DNA of 64,000 nucleotides from Streptomyces atroolivaceus. GTDB taxonomy: Bacteria > Actinomycetota > Actinomycetes > Streptomycetales > Streptomycetaceae. The notes beneath the pieces were generated by a model, which was not told where the DNA came from, did no database searches, and worked only from the letters and a program-made list of their open reading frames with translations. The translations under genes and the position numbers were made by a program. This document shows, one piece after another, positions 33,901 to 41,938 of the stretch; position 1 is the stretch's first letter; each line of letters starts with the position of its first letter. The stretch covers positions 558,001 to 622,000 of the forward strand of contig NZ_JNXG01000001.1 in NCBI RefSeq assembly GCF_000717025.1, given 5' to 3'.

Positions 33901-34533
33901 GCCGAGGTGTACACCGTGTGGGGCGGCTACGCCTACGGCCGTGAGCTGGACGGGCGCCCGGCCCGGGACGAGATGGAGACCGCGTACAAGCGGATCGCGG
34001 TGGCGGCGAAGAACACCGACACCCGTGAGCACGACATCGCGGACTCGGACGACTACTTCCAGTACCACGGCGGCATGGTCGCGACCGTACGCGCGCTGAA
34101 GGGCACCGCCCCCGAGGCGTACATCGGCGACTCGACCCGCCCCGAGACGGTGCGCACCCGCACCCTGGTCGAGGAGACGTCCCGGGTCTTCCGCGCCCGG
34201 GTGGTCAACCCGAAGTGGATCGAGGCGATGCGTCGCCACGGCTACAAGGGTGCCTTCGAGCTCGCCGCGACGGTCGACTACCTCTTCGGGTACGACGCGA
34301 CGACGGGCGTGGTCGCGGACTGGATGTACGACAAGCTGACCGAGACGTACGTCCTGGACCCGGCGAACCGCGAGTTCCTCCAGCAGGCCAACCCGTGGGC
34401 CCTCCACGGCATCGCGGAGCGCCTCCTGGAAGCCGAGTCCCGGGGGATGTGGGCGAAGCCCGACCCGGCGGTGCTCGAAGCCCTGCGCCAGGTGTTCCTG
34501 GAGACCGAGGGCGACCTGGAGGGCGAGGACTGA
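30934..34533 (+). CDS. cobN: Cobaltochelatase subunit CobN
   Basis: The 1199-residue protein is the large subunit of the ATP-dependent aerobic cobaltochelatase, which inserts cobalt into hydrogenobyrinic acid a,c-diamide together with CobS and CobT or Mg-chelatase-like subunits (not in this window). Conserved blocks include [91 protein letters not shown] and [26 protein letters not shown]. Length is typical. ATG 30934 follows AAGGA and the cobalamin riboswitch, so expression should fall when cobalamin is plentiful. Confidence 0.97.
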   Translation: [1199 protein letters not shown]

Positions 34534-34540
34534 GGGAGCA

Positions 34541-34568
34541 CGCCGGCCGGAGAGTCCTCCGGCCGGCG
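34541..34568 (+). terminator. Terminator after cobN
   Basis: CGCCGGCCGGAG (34541-34552) pairs perfectly with CTCCGGCCGGCG (34557-34568) around AGTC, starting 8 bp after the cobN stop. Confidence 0.75.
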
Positions 34569-34618
34569 TCCCGCGGTTCCGCCTTGCCCTCTCCGGGCAA
34601 CGGGTCCACGCTTGTGGA

Positions 34619-35368
34619 ATGGGTGACCGAGCAGGCCACGCGCCCATCACATCCGTCCAGCACGCGTTCCGCTTGATGGAGGCCGTGGGGGCGCACGAAA
34701 GTGGCGCGCCCGCCGAGCGACTGGCGCGGGACGCGGGGCTTCCTCTGGACGGGGCGCACGAACTCCTCCGGAGCCTCACACAGGACGGTTATCTCCGCAG
34801 GCTCGACGACGGCGGTTACGTCCTCGGCGCCAAACTGCACGGCGGTCACTCCGCCCAGGACCTGGTCAACCGGATCCGCCCGGCTCTGGCCGCGCTGCGC
34901 GACGACCTGTCCGCCGCCGCCTACCTCACCTTCTACGAGGACGGCGAGATCCGGATCGCCGAGATAGTCGACGGCCCGAAGGCGCCGAAGGTCGATCTCT
35001 GGGTGGGGTTCAAGGACGCCGGGCACGCCACGGCCCTGGGCAAGTGCGTCCTGCGCGAGCTGGACGACGAAGCACGCCGCGACTATCTGGCACGGCACGC
35101 CCTCGCCGACCTCACACCGCGCACGATCACCCACCGGGAGGAGCTCATCCGGCAGCTCGAATCATCGACGTCGGCACCGGTGATGATGGACCGGGAGGAG
35201 TACGACCTCGGCACGACGTGCATCGCGGTCCCCGTCCACAGCGGCAACAGGCTCGGCTCGCTCGGGGTCTCGTTCCGGGCGGACCGGATGTACCGCACCA
35301 GACACGTCACGGAAAGCCTGCTGGCCTCGGCGAACCGCGTGAGCAGGGGCCTCGCCCTCGACCTCTGA
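34619..35368 (+). CDS. IclR-family transcriptional regulator
   Basis: The 249-residue protein starts at ATG 34619. The N-terminal winged helix is ITSVQHAFRLMEAVGAHESGAPAERLARDAGLPLDGAHELLRSLTQDGYLRRLDDGGYVLGAKL. The C-terminal effector domain shows GHATALGKCVLRELDDEARRDYL and CIAVPVHSGNRLGSLGVSFRADRMYRTRHV. Members sense small carboxylates or aromatic compounds. No catabolic genes lie beside it, so its target is unclear. No Shine-Dalgarno is obvious. Confidence 0.88.
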   Translation: MGDRAGHAPITSVQHAFRLMEAVGAHESGAPAERLARDAGLPLDGAHELLRSLTQDGYLRRLDDGGYVLGAKLHGGHSAQDLVNRIRPALAALRDDLSAAAYLTFYEDGEIRIAEIVDGPKAPKVDLWVGFKDAGHATALGKCVLRELDDEARRDYLARHALADLTPRTITHREELIRQLESSTSAPVMMDREEYDLGTTCIAVPVHSGNRLGSLGVSFRADRMYRTRHVTESLLASANRVSRGLALDL

Positions 35369-35493
35369 GCACCGCGGCGACGCGGGGACCGGGCCCACGT
35401 CGGGGACCGCCGTGGCGTCCCGCGTCGGCCACCGTGGGCCGTCGTGCACGCGGTACCGGGCCGGGGGCGCGGGTGGCACGGGCCCGCCGGCCG

Positions 35494-35538
35494 GACCGGT
35501 CAGGAATCGAGAAGCACGTGGCACGGAGCCGCCATAGC
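35494..35538 (+). promoter_or_regulatory. Duplicated promoter element, copy 1
   Basis: The 25 bp at 35494-35518 (GACCGGTCAGGAATCGAGAA then GCACG) recur exactly at 36647-36671. In both copies GAGCCGCC begins 8 nt later and a TAGCNT -10-like box stands 6-7 nt before the ATG of a VOC gene. No ribosome site is present, so leaderless transcription is likely. Confidence 0.6.
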
Positions 35539-35546
35539 TTCGTTCC

Positions 35547-36161
35547 ATGACTTCCCTCGCATCCGTCACCCTCGAGGCGACCGACCCCACCGCCGCCGAA
35601 CAGTTCTACGCCACCGCCTTCGGTCTGGGCACCCGGCTGCGTGTGCGGGCCACGGAGGCGCCGGCCTCCGGGTTCCGCGGCTACACGCTGTCGCTCACCG
35701 TCCCGCAGCCGTCCACCGTCAACGGCCTCATCGACGCCGCCCTCGACGCCGGCGCCACGCCGGTGAAGCCCGCGACGAAGTCCTTCTGGGGTTACGGCGG
35801 TGTCGTACGGGCTCCCGACGGGGCCCTGTGGAAGATCGCCACCTCGGCGAAGAAGGACAAGGGGCCCGACACCCGGCAGATCGACCGCTTCGTGCTCCTG
35901 CTGGGCGTGGAGGACGTACTCGCGAGCAAGCGCTTCTACGTCGGCCGCGGTCTCACCGTGGGCAAGAGCTTCGGCCGCAAGTACGTCGAGTTCGCCACCC
36001 CGTCGGCCCCTGTCACGCTGGCGCTCTACGGCCGTCGTGCCCTGGCCAAGGACGCCGGGGTCGCGCCCGACGGGGCCGGATCGCACCGGATCGTGCTCGA
36101 CAGCGACAGCGTCCCCTTCACCGACCCGGACGGTTTCGAGTGGGAGAAGACGTCAGGGTGA
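35547..36161 (+). CDS. VOC-superfamily (glyoxalase-like) protein, two-module
   Basis: The 204-residue protein starts at ATG 35547. It has two beta-alpha-beta-beta-beta modules: MTSLASVTLEATDPTAAEQFYATAFGLGTRLRV ... VVRAPDGALWKIATS, then DRFVLLLGVEDVLASKRFYVGRGLTVGKSFGRKYVEF ... TDPDGFEWE. VOC proteins are dioxygenases, lyases or antibiotic-binding proteins; the metal ligands here cannot be assigned with confidence. It shares its promoter element with the VOC gene at 36702 and lies upstream of an AraC regulator. Confidence 0.85.
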   Translation: MTSLASVTLEATDPTAAEQFYATAFGLGTRLRVRATEAPASGFRGYTLSLTVPQPSTVNGLIDAALDAGATPVKPATKSFWGYGGVVRAPDGALWKIATSAKKDKGPDTRQIDRFVLLLGVEDVLASKRFYVGRGLTVGKSFGRKYVEFATPSAPVTLALYGRRALAKDAGVAPDGAGSHRIVLDSDSVPFTDPDGFEWEKTSG

Positions 36162-36246
36162 GGTGCGCCCGTACCCCCGGCCGTGCGAGGGCCGGTCGAG
36201 CTGAATGCGCTGGGCTGCTCCGGGCGGGCGTGGCACCATCACGGAC

Positions 36247-36696
<450 letters not shown>

Positions 36697-36701
36697 GCGC
36701 C

Positions 36702-37112
36702 ATGGACATCACCATCAATACGAGCGTCCTCCCGCACGACGACCCGGACGCAGCCCTGGCCTTCTACCGCGACACGCTCGGCTTCGAGGTCCGCAGCGAC
36801 GTCGGAACCGGCACGATGCGCTGGATCACGGTCGGCCCCGCCGGCCAGCCCGGCACATCCATCCTCCTGGCCCCGCCGGCCGCGGACCCGGGCATCACCG
36901 AGGATGAGCGCCGCACCGTCGTCGAGATGATGGCGAAGGGAACCTACGGCTGGATCCTCCTGGCCACCAGGGACCTCGACGGCATCTTCGAGAAGCTGCA
37001 GGCCGGCGACGCGGAGGTCGTCCAGGAGCCGACCGAGCAGCCGTACGGGGTGCGCGACTGCGCGTTCCGCGACCCCGCCGGTAACCAGATCCGCATCCGC
37101 GAACTGCGCTGA
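36702..37112 (+). CDS. VOC-superfamily protein, single module pair
   Basis: The 136-residue protein starts at ATG 36702 with no ribosome site; the TAGCGT box 7 nt upstream suggests a leaderless message. Its pattern is MDITINTSVLPHDDPDAALAFYRDTLGFEVRSDV ... TSILLAPPA ... YGWILLATRDLDGIFEKLQAGDAEVVQEPTEQPYGVRDCAFRDPAGNQIRIREL. The closing RDCAFRDPAGNQIRI is typical of the glyoxalase-like group that accompanies AraC regulators. Substrate unknown. Confidence 0.88.
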   Translation: MDITINTSVLPHDDPDAALAFYRDTLGFEVRSDVGTGTMRWITVGPAGQPGTSILLAPPAADPGITEDERRTVVEMMAKGTYGWILLATRDLDGIFEKLQAGDAEVVQEPTEQPYGVRDCAFRDPAGNQIRIRELR

Positions 37113-37445
37113 TCCCCCGCGCCCCCCGGCCGTTGCTGCTGGGGTGGAGGGAGCTTCCCCGGGGCGGGCGTGAGACGCACGTCCGGTCGGCACGCACGGG
37201 GCCGGGCTCGTGGAGGGATTCGATGGACCCCGCCCTCCGCCGGGGGTACGCGCCCTGTGGGGGACGAACCGCAGCAGACGGCTCAACTCCCGCGCTCCAC
37301 AAGCCCTCTGGGCGGCTCTGTGGGGCGGCGTAATGATCACAACACCATGACGAATTCCAAACCACCCCCGAACTGCCTTCACCAAACCTTCACTTGTGCC
37401 ATGCTGCTGCGCCTGAAGTCAGAACCAGCAGATGGAGCCCAGCAC
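37113..37445. other. Intergenic region without recognised content
   Basis: The 333 bp between the second VOC gene and the DUF4234 gene are less GC-rich near 37340-37400. I see no gene, tRNA or convincing hairpin. The part nearest 37446 presumably holds the promoter. Confidence 0.5.
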
Positions 37446-37931
37446 ATGTCAGAGACACAGCCCGACACGGCGCTCAGCACGAGCGTTCCCAGCCAGGCCG
37501 GAGGTGTCGTCGCACCCGGCGCCGCCCAGTTGCCGGGGCAGGCCATGAAGCGCCGGGGGCCCGTCGCCGTGTGGCTGGGCCTGACCCTCATCACCCTCGG
37601 GATCTACCAGCTGGTCTGGTACTACAAGATCCACAACGAGCTGCAGGAGTTCGACCGGCGCCAGACCCTGAAGCCGGCGGGCAGCATGCTGGTCCTGCTC
37701 TTCCTTGGGTGGACCGTGATAGCCCCGCTGATCTCCTTCAAGAACACCGGCAAGGCCATCGCGAACGCGCAGCGCGCCGCCGGCCTGCCGGTGACGTGCA
37801 GCCCGGCCACGAGCATGTGGCTGATGTTCGTCTTCGGCCTGAACGTCTGGTACATGCAGCGCCAGCTCAACCTGGTCGTCGACGCCTACCCGGATGTCGC
37901 CCCCGGTGCCCCTGTGGCCCTCGCGGCCTGA
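37446..37931 (+). CDS. DUF4234-type membrane protein
   Basis: The 161-residue protein starts at ATG 37446. After a polar 33-residue N-terminus come helices at about 37-57 (RRGPVAVWLGLTLITLGIYQLVWYYKIHNEL, the DUF4234 signature), 78-98 (AGSMLVLLFLGWTVIAPLISF) and 120-137 (SPATSMWLMFVFGLNVWYMQ). The motif GIYQLVWYYK typifies this family of small integral membrane proteins of unknown role. It is probably monocistronic; a hairpin follows at 38003. Confidence 0.85.
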   Translation: MSETQPDTALSTSVPSQAGGVVAPGAAQLPGQAMKRRGPVAVWLGLTLITLGIYQLVWYYKIHNELQEFDRRQTLKPAGSMLVLLFLGWTVIAPLISFKNTGKAIANAQRAAGLPVTCSPATSMWLMFVFGLNVWYMQRQLNLVVDAYPDVAPGAPVALAA

Positions 37932-38002
37932 ACCACTCTCCGACCGTCGGGGTCGGATGAGGAAGCCGACGCCTGGCCGCTCCGGCGCGGGTCCCGGCAG
38001 TC

Positions 38003-38040
38003 GTGGACGACCGCTCGATGCGCATCGGGCGGTCGTCCAC
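38003..38040 (+). terminator. Hairpin downstream of the DUF4234 gene
   Basis: GTGGACGACCGC (38003-38014) pairs perfectly with GCGGTCGTCCAC (38029-38040). The rest of the 457-bp gap 37932-38388 holds no gene that I can support. Confidence 0.6.
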
Positions 38041-38388
38041 TCCCGTAGAGGCCCTCCGCGGCGTCCGCACCCACGCCGCCGCCGTGCCCTGCCCCCCGGC
38101 GGTCGTGCGGGACGGCGAGTGCGGCGACAGAACCGCGTACCTGTGACCGCACGGCCCCGTGCCGCCGGGAGCCCTCAGGCCGTCAGGGCCTCGTCCTCCC
38201 CCGCGTCCGCCTGCTTGAGACCGGTGTGAGCTCCGACTGACGTTCTACGGGTGAACATGCGGGCATCGCGGTGCGCCGTGGGCCCGGTACCGGCACTCTG
38301 CTGGAGGGGCGCAGCAGCGGGGGATGCCCCGCCCTGCCGGGGCCAGGCTCCGGCACGGACTGCGGACGCGAGTCGAAGGGGGCGCTTC

Positions 38389-39252
38389 ATGACACCCGGT
38401 GGAGCAGGACGGGCCGGCCGCCAGGCGCACGCGGGGGGTACGACGGCCGGCACCCTCGGCACGCAGCCGAAGGCCCCCACCTCCCCGACGGTTCCGGCAC
38501 AACCACGCCGCCCGTCCGGCCAGGAGCGGCAACGCCCGGTGCCCCGCCATGTCGCGTGCGTGATGGACGGGAACGGCCGGTGGGCGCAGCAGCGCTCCCT
38601 GCCGCGTACGTCGGGGCACAGGGCGGCCGAGACGACGGTGATCGACGTCATCGAGGCGGCGCGGTCGGCGGGGGTCGAGTGGCTCAGCCTGTACGCCTTC
38701 TCCACCGAGAACTGGCGACGCCCGGGCGAGGAGATCGACTTCCTCATGCGTCTGGTGCGGCGCGTGGTGCGCAAACACGCGCCGCTGCTGCACGCACGGG
38801 GCATCCGCTGCAGATTCCTGGGAGCCGGGGATCCGAGGGTCCCCGCCCCCCTGGCCCAGGACTTCGCCGACCTGATGACACTCACCGAGGCCAATCGGGG
38901 CATGACGCTCACGGTGGCGTTCGACCACGGCGGGCGTCAGGACATCGTCTCCGCGGCGCGGTCCCTCATCCGCGCCGGGGTGCCCGCCGAATCCGTCGAC
39001 CAGGCGTGCTTCGCCGCGCACCTGCCTGTTCCCGACACGCCTGACGTGGATCTCGTCATCCGTACCTCCGGCGAACAGCGCATCTCCAACTTCATGCTCT
39101 GGCAGGTGGCCTACGCCGAGTGGATCTTCCCGCCGGTGCTCTGGCCCGATTTCCGTGCGCCGCACTTCCTGGAGTGCCTGCACGACTACCGGAGCCGCGA
39201 CCGCCGCTTCGGCGGAGTGACGCCGCAGGCGAACGGAGAGTTCCAGAAGTGA
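38389..39252 (+). CDS. cis-prenyltransferase (undecaprenyl diphosphate synthase family)
   Basis: ATG 38389 (behind GAAGGGGG) gives 287 residues with a disordered N-terminal extension of about 45. Family motifs are HVACVMDGNGRWAQQR (catalytic Asp and diphosphate loop), LYAFSTENWRRP, FDHGGRQDI (usually NYGGR, here DHGGR) and DLVIRTSGEQRISNFMLWQVAYAEW. The enzyme condenses isopentenyl diphosphate with an allylic primer to make Z-polyprenyl diphosphates. The stop overlaps the next start (GTGA), coupling it to the DUF2236 protein. It may be a specialised paralogue rather than the housekeeping UppS. Confidence 0.93.
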   Translation: MTPGGAGRAGRQAHAGGTTAGTLGTQPKAPTSPTVPAQPRRPSGQERQRPVPRHVACVMDGNGRWAQQRSLPRTSGHRAAETTVIDVIEAARSAGVEWLSLYAFSTENWRRPGEEIDFLMRLVRRVVRKHAPLLHARGIRCRFLGAGDPRVPAPLAQDFADLMTLTEANRGMTLTVAFDHGGRQDIVSAARSLIRAGVPAESVDQACFAAHLPVPDTPDVDLVIRTSGEQRISNFMLWQVAYAEWIFPPVLWPDFRAPHFLECLHDYRSRDRRFGGVTPQANGEFQK

Positions 39253-40766
39253 AGAACACGGACAGCAACCAGTTCACGCGGACCGGTCCCGGTGCCTCGG
39301 GCCCACACGAGGACCGGGGCCAGGCCACCGAACCGCCGGCCGAATCCCTCTTCGGCCCCGGGTCGCAGTTCCACCGCTTCTTCAACGATCCCCGCTGGGC
39401 ACTGGCCGTCGTCAGGGCCACGGTGCTGGAAGCCGCCCACCCGCAGATCGGCGCGGCACTGGCCGACAACTCCTCCTTCGTCGTGCACCCGTGGCGACGG
39501 CTCCACAACACCCTGGTGAGTCTGCAGCGCATGTTCGGAGCCGACGAACACACACGGCAGCGGGAGGCGGCGCGGCTCAACCGCCTGCACTCGCGGCTGA
39601 GCGGCACGGACGCGGGCAACCGGCCCTACGACGCCATGGACCCCGAGGTGCGGGCGTGGGTGGTCGCCACGCTCTTCGAGAGCTCCGTCACCATGTGCCG
39701 GTTGAGCGGGCAGCCCCTGGACCAGGCCACCATGGAGCAGCTCTACGCCGAATTCCGCGCCTTCCTGGCGGCGTTGGGGGAAGAGGCGGGCCACCTTCCG
39801 CCCACCTTGCCCGAGTTCTGGCAGTACTTCGACCGCATGGTCGCGGAGGAACTGCAGAACACGGAGGCGCTGCGCATCATCCTCTTCAGGCTCTTCGAAC
39901 ATCTGCCGGCGCCGCCGCTGTTCGCAGGCCTGCCCACGGTCTGGGCGACCGGTCGCGCGCTGGCAGGGCCGGTGCTCGGCACCATCACCGTGGCCTCCCT
40001 CCCGGAGGCCTTCCGCCGCCGGGCGGGACTGCCGGAGGTTCCCGGTGCCCAGACGCTGATGCAGAGTGCCTACATGGCCACCCGCCTGGCCCGCGCCCTG
40101 CCCGACGACTGGATCCGGACCGAGAACTTCGTCAGCCTGCTCCAGCTGTCACCGGACGGCGACGGCCCTTACGCCGAGACGCTCAGTGCCCTGCGCGCCC
40201 GGATGAAGCGGGCCGGCGCACTGCTCCGGCTGATCACGCCCGTACCGGCCCAGCAGGACGGTACGGGCGCCGCGGGCGGGGCCGAGAGCCGGCGCAGTGC
40301 CCGCGAGTTCTTCAGCGAGGTGCTCGACCAGACCGGGGACGGCTTCCTGGACTGGCCCGATCTCGCAGCCATGGCGCGGGAGCTCTGCTCCCGTCTCGAT
40401 CTCGACGAGCCGGAGGAGACCCGGCTGTACGACGCGTTCGCCGCGTGGTGGCGAGAACTCCAGGCGGCCCTGGACAGCGACGGGGACGGCCGGGTGAGCG
40501 AGGAGGAGTACGCGGCAGCCGTCCCGTCCCTGGCCGGCCCGGCGCTGATCAGGGTCGCCGAGGTCCTCTTCGGCGTCACCGACACGGACGGCGACCAGTT
40601 CATCGACGCCGAGGAGTACCGGGCCCTGTTCAGGAGAGGCTTCGCGCGATCCGTCGTGGACGCCGAAGGGCGATACTCCCGGAGCGCGTTCGTGCGGGAC
40701 TTCCTCGCCTTCATGTCAGGCCGTCAGCGCTCGACCCCGTACGACGCACTGCTCTCCGACGCGTAG
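39249..40766 (+). CDS. DUF2236 (MpaB/rubber-oxygenase-like) domain protein with three EF-hands
   Basis: GTG 39249 gives 505 residues. The N-terminal half (about 35-290) matches the DUF2236/MpaB-type haem oxygenase family: SQFHRFFNDPRWALAVVRATVLEAAHPQIGAAL, the His-bearing ARLNRLHSRLSGTDAGNRPYDAMDPEVRAWV and LPPTLPEFWQYFDRMV. Relatives oxidatively cleave isoprenoid chains (mycophenolate farnesyl side chain, poly-isoprene). The C-terminal half carries three EF-hand loops, DQTGDGFLDWPDL, DSDGDGRVSEEEY and DTDGDQFIDAEEY, so calcium control is likely. It is translationally coupled to the prenyltransferase. Confidence 0.85.
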   Translation: MKNTDSNQFTRTGPGASGPHEDRGQATEPPAESLFGPGSQFHRFFNDPRWALAVVRATVLEAAHPQIGAALADNSSFVVHPWRRLHNTLVSLQRMFGADEHTRQREAARLNRLHSRLSGTDAGNRPYDAMDPEVRAWVVATLFESSVTMCRLSGQPLDQATMEQLYAEFRAFLAALGEEAGHLPPTLPEFWQYFDRMVAEELQNTEALRIILFRLFEHLPAPPLFAGLPTVWATGRALAGPVLGTITVASLPEAFRRRAGLPEVPGAQTLMQSAYMATRLARALPDDWIRTENFVSLLQLSPDGDGPYAETLSALRARMKRAGALLRLITPVPAQQDGTGAAGGAESRRSAREFFSEVLDQTGDGFLDWPDLAAMARELCSRLDLDEPEETRLYDAFAAWWRELQAALDSDGDGRVSEEEYAAAVPSLAGPALIRVAEVLFGVTDTDGDQFIDAEEYRALFRRGFARSVVDAEGRYSRSAFVRDFLAFMSGRQRSTPYDALLSDA

Positions 40767-40966
40767 GGGCTCCGGACCGCGCTACGGGGGGAGCCCGTCC
40801 GGGCTGAGCAACGGTGCAATGAGCGGTATCGAGACCTTTTCCGAAGATCTCTCCCGCCCCACCACCCACGTCGGACGGAGCACGGCATGCGGAGGAGCCG
40901 CATGCTGCACGCGAGCTGGGGCTGATCCCAGCAGACGACGGGCAGGACTGAGACCGGAGCGCAGGG

Positions 40967-41323
40967 TCATACCTTCTTGACGACGGTCGACCCCGGGACC
41001 AGCCTCTCCAGGTCGTCCACGTCCGAGGTGAAGACGGTGACCTGCCCCTTCTGCCGGCGCGCGACGACAGCGAGTATGGCGTCGGTCGCGTACTCGTGGC
41101 CCTGCAGCTTGGCGTCTGTCAGCAGGCGGCGGGCCTGGCGGGCCTCGTCCTTCCCGATGCAGGCGACGTCGAGCCGGGAATGCACCCAGTGCACCCAGTC
41201 CCAGCGCTTCTGGGTGGTTCTGCCGTCGTACGCCTCGACCAGCGTCATCGGAGACGTGACCACCTCGGCTTCACCCCGGGCTGCGAGGTCGAGCCACGCG
41301 ATCATCTTCCGGTCGCCGCGCAC
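40967..41323 (-). pseudogene. Truncated PIN-domain (VapC-like) gene
   Basis: From GTG 41323 the 118 residues read VRGDRKMIAWLDLAARGEAEVVTSPMTLVEAYDGR ... AKLQGHEYATDAILAVVARRQKGQVTVFTSDVDDLERLV. This is a PIN domain with the inner acidic residues (E in LVEAY, D in ATDAI, D in TSDVDDL). The first strand with its catalytic Asp (normally VLDxxAL just before LRGDR) is absent, and no antitoxin gene adjoins. It looks like a 5'-truncated toxin gene, perhaps cut when the neighbouring element inserted. Confidence 0.65.
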
Positions 41324-41583
41324 GGCAGCTCCTTACCGGCGCGGTCTCGTGGCCGCCAGGCCGCCAGGCCGCCAGGCCGGCGGTCAGGCGGTCGTGGCGG
41401 GACGTGGGCTGCCGGGGAAAACCTGGCCGGTGTTTGCCAGGAAGGGCGGGCGGCGGCGAAGGGGTGGACGCCCGGCTGGGGGCGACGTGGGCGCAACCAG
41501 CGGACCGGAGCACGACGAAGCGTATTGTCGAAATATTCCTTATGCCGGTAATGAATGAGACCAGAACTGGAATCACCAACGCC

Positions 41584-41615
41584 GAAGGGCCCCACAGCAA
41601 GCTGCGGGGCCCTTC
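41584..41615. terminator. Hairpin at the left att site
   Basis: GAAGGGCCCC (41584-41593) pairs with GGGGCCCTTC (41606-41615), and CAGC/GCTG extends the loop stem. It corresponds to the terminator beside tRNA-Ser(GGA) at the other end. Confidence 0.7.
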
Positions 41616-41694
41616 AACGTATTGCCCGGTGAGAGCAATGGCGGAGGATACGAGATTCGAACTCGTGAGGGGTTGCCCCCAACACGCTTTCCAA
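41606..41694. repeat. Left attachment site (89-bp direct repeat)
   Basis: It is identical over 89 bp to 60947-61035: terminator half, spacer and the tRNA-Ser(GGA) 3' part through the anticodon loop (to TTTCCAA). It diverges with CTGTGC instead of GCGTGC. The 244 bp after it (to 41938) hold no gene. Confidence 0.95.
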
Positions 41695-41938
41695 CTGTGC
41701 GAGTGGCTGTTCGCGAGCGTTCATGTGCGGCCGCTCTGCAGCTCAGCGAGAGGCGGCGAACGACGTTGAACCTCGGCGGACACGGGCGGACTGAACAAAG
41801 AACAGGACAACGGCCGCCGGTTGCTCGGTCCCCTTGCCTCACGGCTGCTGAGCTCAACCCGGCTCCGTGGCGGTGGGCGTTGTCCACAGGTAGAGCACCC
41901 AGGAACGCCCCGGTAAGTCCGCCGGGTCGGAGAATAGG

